Source: UBA6019 sp035535055 | GTDB taxonomy: Bacteria; Chloroflexota; Dormibacteria; Dormibacterales; Dormibacteraceae | Length of the DNA: 26,374 nt | Direction of reading: 5' to 3' | Assembly (NCBI GenBank): GCA_035535055.1 | Contig: DATLQT010000026.1 | Coordinates: 1 to 26,374, forward strand | Shown here: positions 24,635 through 26,374 of the stretch, piece by piece | How positions within the stretch are numbered: the first letter of the stretch is position 1 | Layout of the letters: the number at the start of each line of letters is the position of its first letter | Translations under genes and position numbers: made by a program | Notes under the pieces: generated by a model | Told to the model about the DNA's origin: nothing | The model's input: the letters and a program-made list of their open reading frames with translations, nothing else | The model's database searches: none

Positions 24635-25804
24635 TCAGACCTCGTCCGCGCGGACCCCGAAGATGGGGCTTCCGAGGGCCTCTACGTCCACTTCCACGCC
24701 GAGCCCCGGCCCGTCCGGAATCAGGACCTGGCCGTCCCGGAAGGTGGGCGCCCGATCGACCAGCGGCAGCGCCGAGTAGGCGCCGATGTTCGAGGCGGCG
24801 AGCAGCGAATGCGGGTCGCAGGTCGCGGCCAACTGTGCGATGGCCGCGGTGGCGAGATGGCTGCCCATCGGCTCGTCCACCATGAGCATCAGCCCGGCCG
24901 CCTGAGCCAGGTCGCGGAGGATGGACGCCCGGGTGAGGCCGCCCACCCGCGTGATCTTGATGTTGAGAGCGTCCGCCGCCTCGAGCTGGATGCACTCGAG
25001 AAGGTCGATGGGCTGCGTGACCGCCTCGTCCACCGTGACCGGCCAGTGCGAACGCTTGCGCACGTCCCGCATCTCGCGCAGCGTCGGGCAGGTCTGCTCG
25101 ACGAAGGTGTCCAGTCCCTGGATGCGGTCCATGAAGTGGCAGGCCTCGGCCACGGTCCAGGCGGCGTTGGGGTCGCTGGTGACGAAGTCCGCCGCGTCGC
25201 CCGCCGCCTCCAGCACCGCCGCGAGCCGGCGGGCGTCGGCCCGGGGCTCCTGGCCCAGCTTCAGCTGCCAGCAGCGGTAACCCTCCGCCCGCTTCCGCCG
25301 AGTCTCCTCCGCCATCACCTCGGGCGCGGCGAGCGAGATGGCGTGAAAGGCCGGGAAGCTCTCCCGCTGGCGCCCCCCCAGCAGAGCCCACACGGGCAGG
25401 TCCAGCACTTTGCCACGCAGGTCCCAGAGTGCGACGTCAACCGCTGCCTTGCCCGCCAGGTGCCCGAGGACTGCGCCATCCACCGCCTCGGTCAGGACCC
25501 GCGGTTGGAAGAGCGGGGCGCTGAGCGCCGCTGGCGCGATCGCGCGGATCGTGGCCTGGACACCGGCCGGAAAGGCCTCGATGTAGTTGGTGCCCAGAGT
25601 GCAGCTCTCGCCGTAGCCGCTCCGCCCTTCCTCGTCCTGGATCCGCACCACCGTGGTCTGGAAGGAGGTGAGGCGGCGCCCCTTCGACATCTCGTAGCCC
25701 GGGGTGGAAGTCGGTAGCTCCACCTGGTAGCAGTCGAGGCGGGTGAGGCGCGGCGGCGTCACCGAGCAATGGTAAGGTCCGGCTCCGCTCAGGATCACGG
25801 ACAT
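24635..25804 (-). CDS. Mandelate racemase/muconate lactonizing enzyme family protein (enolase superfamily)
   Basis: The 389-residue product has the N-terminal capping domain (about residues 18-135) and the barrel. Numbered from 25804, active-site residues are Lys182 (WQLKLG), metal ligands Asp211 (TSDPNAAW), Glu236 (FVEQTCP) and Asp259 (VTVDEAVT), and Lys283 (LNIKITRVGG). A Lys-Lys pair facing each other fits racemases, epimerases and some dehydratases. Overall it is closest in feel to cis-3-hydroxyproline dehydratase/hydroxyproline-betaine epimerase-like proteins. A GTG at 25798 has GGCGGAG at a better distance (6 nt) and may be the true start. It is the second gene on the - strand after the glyoxalase-like gene. 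Substrate unknown. Confidence 0.9.
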   Translation of the reverse strand: MSVILSGAGPYHCSVTPPRLTRLDCYQVELPTSTPGYEMSKGRRLTSFQTTVVRIQDEEGRSGYGESCTLGTNYIEAFPAGVQATIRAIAPAALSAPLFQPRVLTEAVDGAVLGHLAGKAAVDVALWDLRGKVLDLPVWALLGGRQRESFPAFHAISLAAPEVMAEETRRKRAEGYRCWQLKLGQEPRADARRLAAVLEAAGDAADFVTSDPNAAWTVAEACHFMDRIQGLDTFVEQTCPTLREMRDVRKRSHWPVTVDEAVTQPIDLLECIQLEAADALNIKITRVGGLTRASILRDLAQAAGLMLMVDEPMGSHLATAAIAQLAATCDPHSLLAASNIGAYSALPLVDRAPTFRDGQVLIPDGPGLGVEVDVEALGSPIFGVRADEV

Positions 25805-25835
25805 CTCCGCCTAGCCAGCATCTACCGCGCCCACC

Positions 25836-25855
25836 GTCGCGCCGCCTGGCGCGAC
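25836..25855 (-). terminator. Perfect stem-loop between the glyoxalase-like and enolase-superfamily genes
   Basis: GTCGCGCC and GGCGCGAC form a perfect 8-bp stem with a 4-nt loop. It lies in the 79-bp gap, after the glyoxalase-like stop in the - direction. No T tract follows, so it is either a weak terminator or an mRNA-processing or stability element. Confidence 0.45.
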
Positions 25856-25883
25856 TAATGTGTGCGGCTGACGAAGGGCGCTC

Positions 25884-26374
25884 TCAGTCGATGACCACCT
25901 CGCCGCCCGGCGTGGCGAGGATCAGCCTGCACACGCCGTCCTCCGCGGCCTCCTGCACCTCGTAGAGGTCGCCGTCGCCGAGCAGCAGATGGAGTTGCTC
26001 GCGTGCCTGGACGTCGTCGCGGGCTCCGACGACCACTTTTCTCAGGGAGGCGGCACCGACCCGGTGCGAGGCGACAGCCCGCCCGGGGTGAAGGTCCTCC
26101 GGGACATCCCACTGAATCGCGAAGGGTAGGGCCGTCGCCTGGCCGCGGGGCACCAGGTCCTGGGTGCGCCATCGGAGCGTCCTCCCGTCCGCCAGCGGCC
26201 GGGAGCCCTCCCACATCGGGGGTAGGCTCCAGCCCGCTCGCTCCAGCTTGGTGCGCAAGGCATCCAGGTCCGGCGTGCGGAGCGCCCACGCGACGAAGGT
26301 CTTGCCCTCGGCGACGCACCGTGTCACCGCCTGGCCCAGGCCGAATTCGGCCGCCTCGGCAGGGTCGGCGACCG
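25884..26374 (-). CDS. Glyoxalase-like domain protein (VOC superfamily), 5' end outside window
   Basis: The frame is open to the window edge on the - strand, so the N-terminus is missing; 162 codons plus a stop are seen. The pattern FVAWALRTPDLDALRTKLER, then PLADGRTLRWRTQDL and LPFAIQWDVPEDLHP, ending CRLILATPGGEVVID, is that of the glyoxalase-like domain found in many actinobacterial proteins. WALRTPDLDA marks the second half of the fold. These are VOC-fold proteins of mostly unknown substrate. The preceding residues DPAEAAEFGLGQAV are also in keeping with the family. The first in-frame start inside the window (GTG at 26327) is unlikely to be the real one. Confidence 0.8.
   Translation of the reverse strand, partial: VADPAEAAEFGLGQAVTRCVAEGKTFVAWALRTPDLDALRTKLERAGWSLPPMWEGSRPLADGRTLRWRTQDLVPRGQATALPFAIQWDVPEDLHPGRAVASHRVGAASLRKVVVGARDDVQAREQLHLLLGDGDLYEVQEAAEDGVCRLILATPGGEVVID

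Overview
The window is very GC-rich, densely packed bacterial DNA with strongly G/C-biased third codon positions. An LLM-class flavin/F420-type oxidoreductase, two PPOX-fold proteins, a VapBC pair and several starts that look leaderless fit a high-GC soil bacterium of the Actinomycetota/Chloroflexota/Dormibacterota kind. This placement is inference; the window has no rRNA or other taxonomic marker. I saw no phage, insertion sequence, CRISPR array or tRNA.

Layout. (1) 1-8287, mostly + strand: the end of an M24 metallopeptidase, then the FAD and molybdopterin subunits of a CO dehydrogenase/xanthine dehydrogenase-type hydroxylase. A GntR/FadR-type regulator follows on the - strand, then the [2Fe-2S] subunit with a tight train of DUF2848 protein, cupin, LLM oxidoreductase and DUF1989 (urea carboxylase-associated) protein. 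(2) 8288-9851: a graveyard holding a frameshifted C-terminal remnant of an ALDH7-type aldehyde dehydrogenase and a decayed enoyl-CoA hydratase, with an intact PPOX-fold gene between them. (3) 9898-14270, - strand operon (listed in transcription order): M20 deacylase, metal-ligand-less DoeA/creatinase-like M24 hydrolase, SDR, flavin amine oxidase. (4) 14478-15137: VapBC toxin-antitoxin pair. (5) 15403-20697, + strand: branched-chain-amino-acid-type ABC importer (LivH, a LivM-LivG fusion, LivF), then a ureohydrolase and an SDR. The binding protein LivK lies convergently downstream with its own promoter and terminator. (6) 22433-26374: EutQ-like cupin, second PPOX protein, second ureohydrolase with an altered metal site, enolase-superfamily enzyme, and a glyoxalase-like protein cut by the window edge.

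Taken together this looks like an accessory catabolic island for uptake and breakdown of nitrogen-rich small molecules, such as guanidino compounds, N-acyl or cyclic amino-acid derivatives, betaines or N-heterocycles. A LivKHMGF importer would bring in the substrate. Ureohydrolase, M24, M20 and DUF1989/DUF2848 proteins would cleave C-N bonds, and the Mo-hydroxylase, amine oxidase, LLM enzyme and SDRs would oxidise the products. The substrate cannot be read from sequence. The most unusual points are the LivM-LivG fusion, the GGDD-type ureohydrolase, the metal-free M24/M20 pair, the Mo-hydroxylase locus split by its likely regulator, the uncharacterised DUF2848-cupin-LLM-DUF1989 train, and the two gene remnants.
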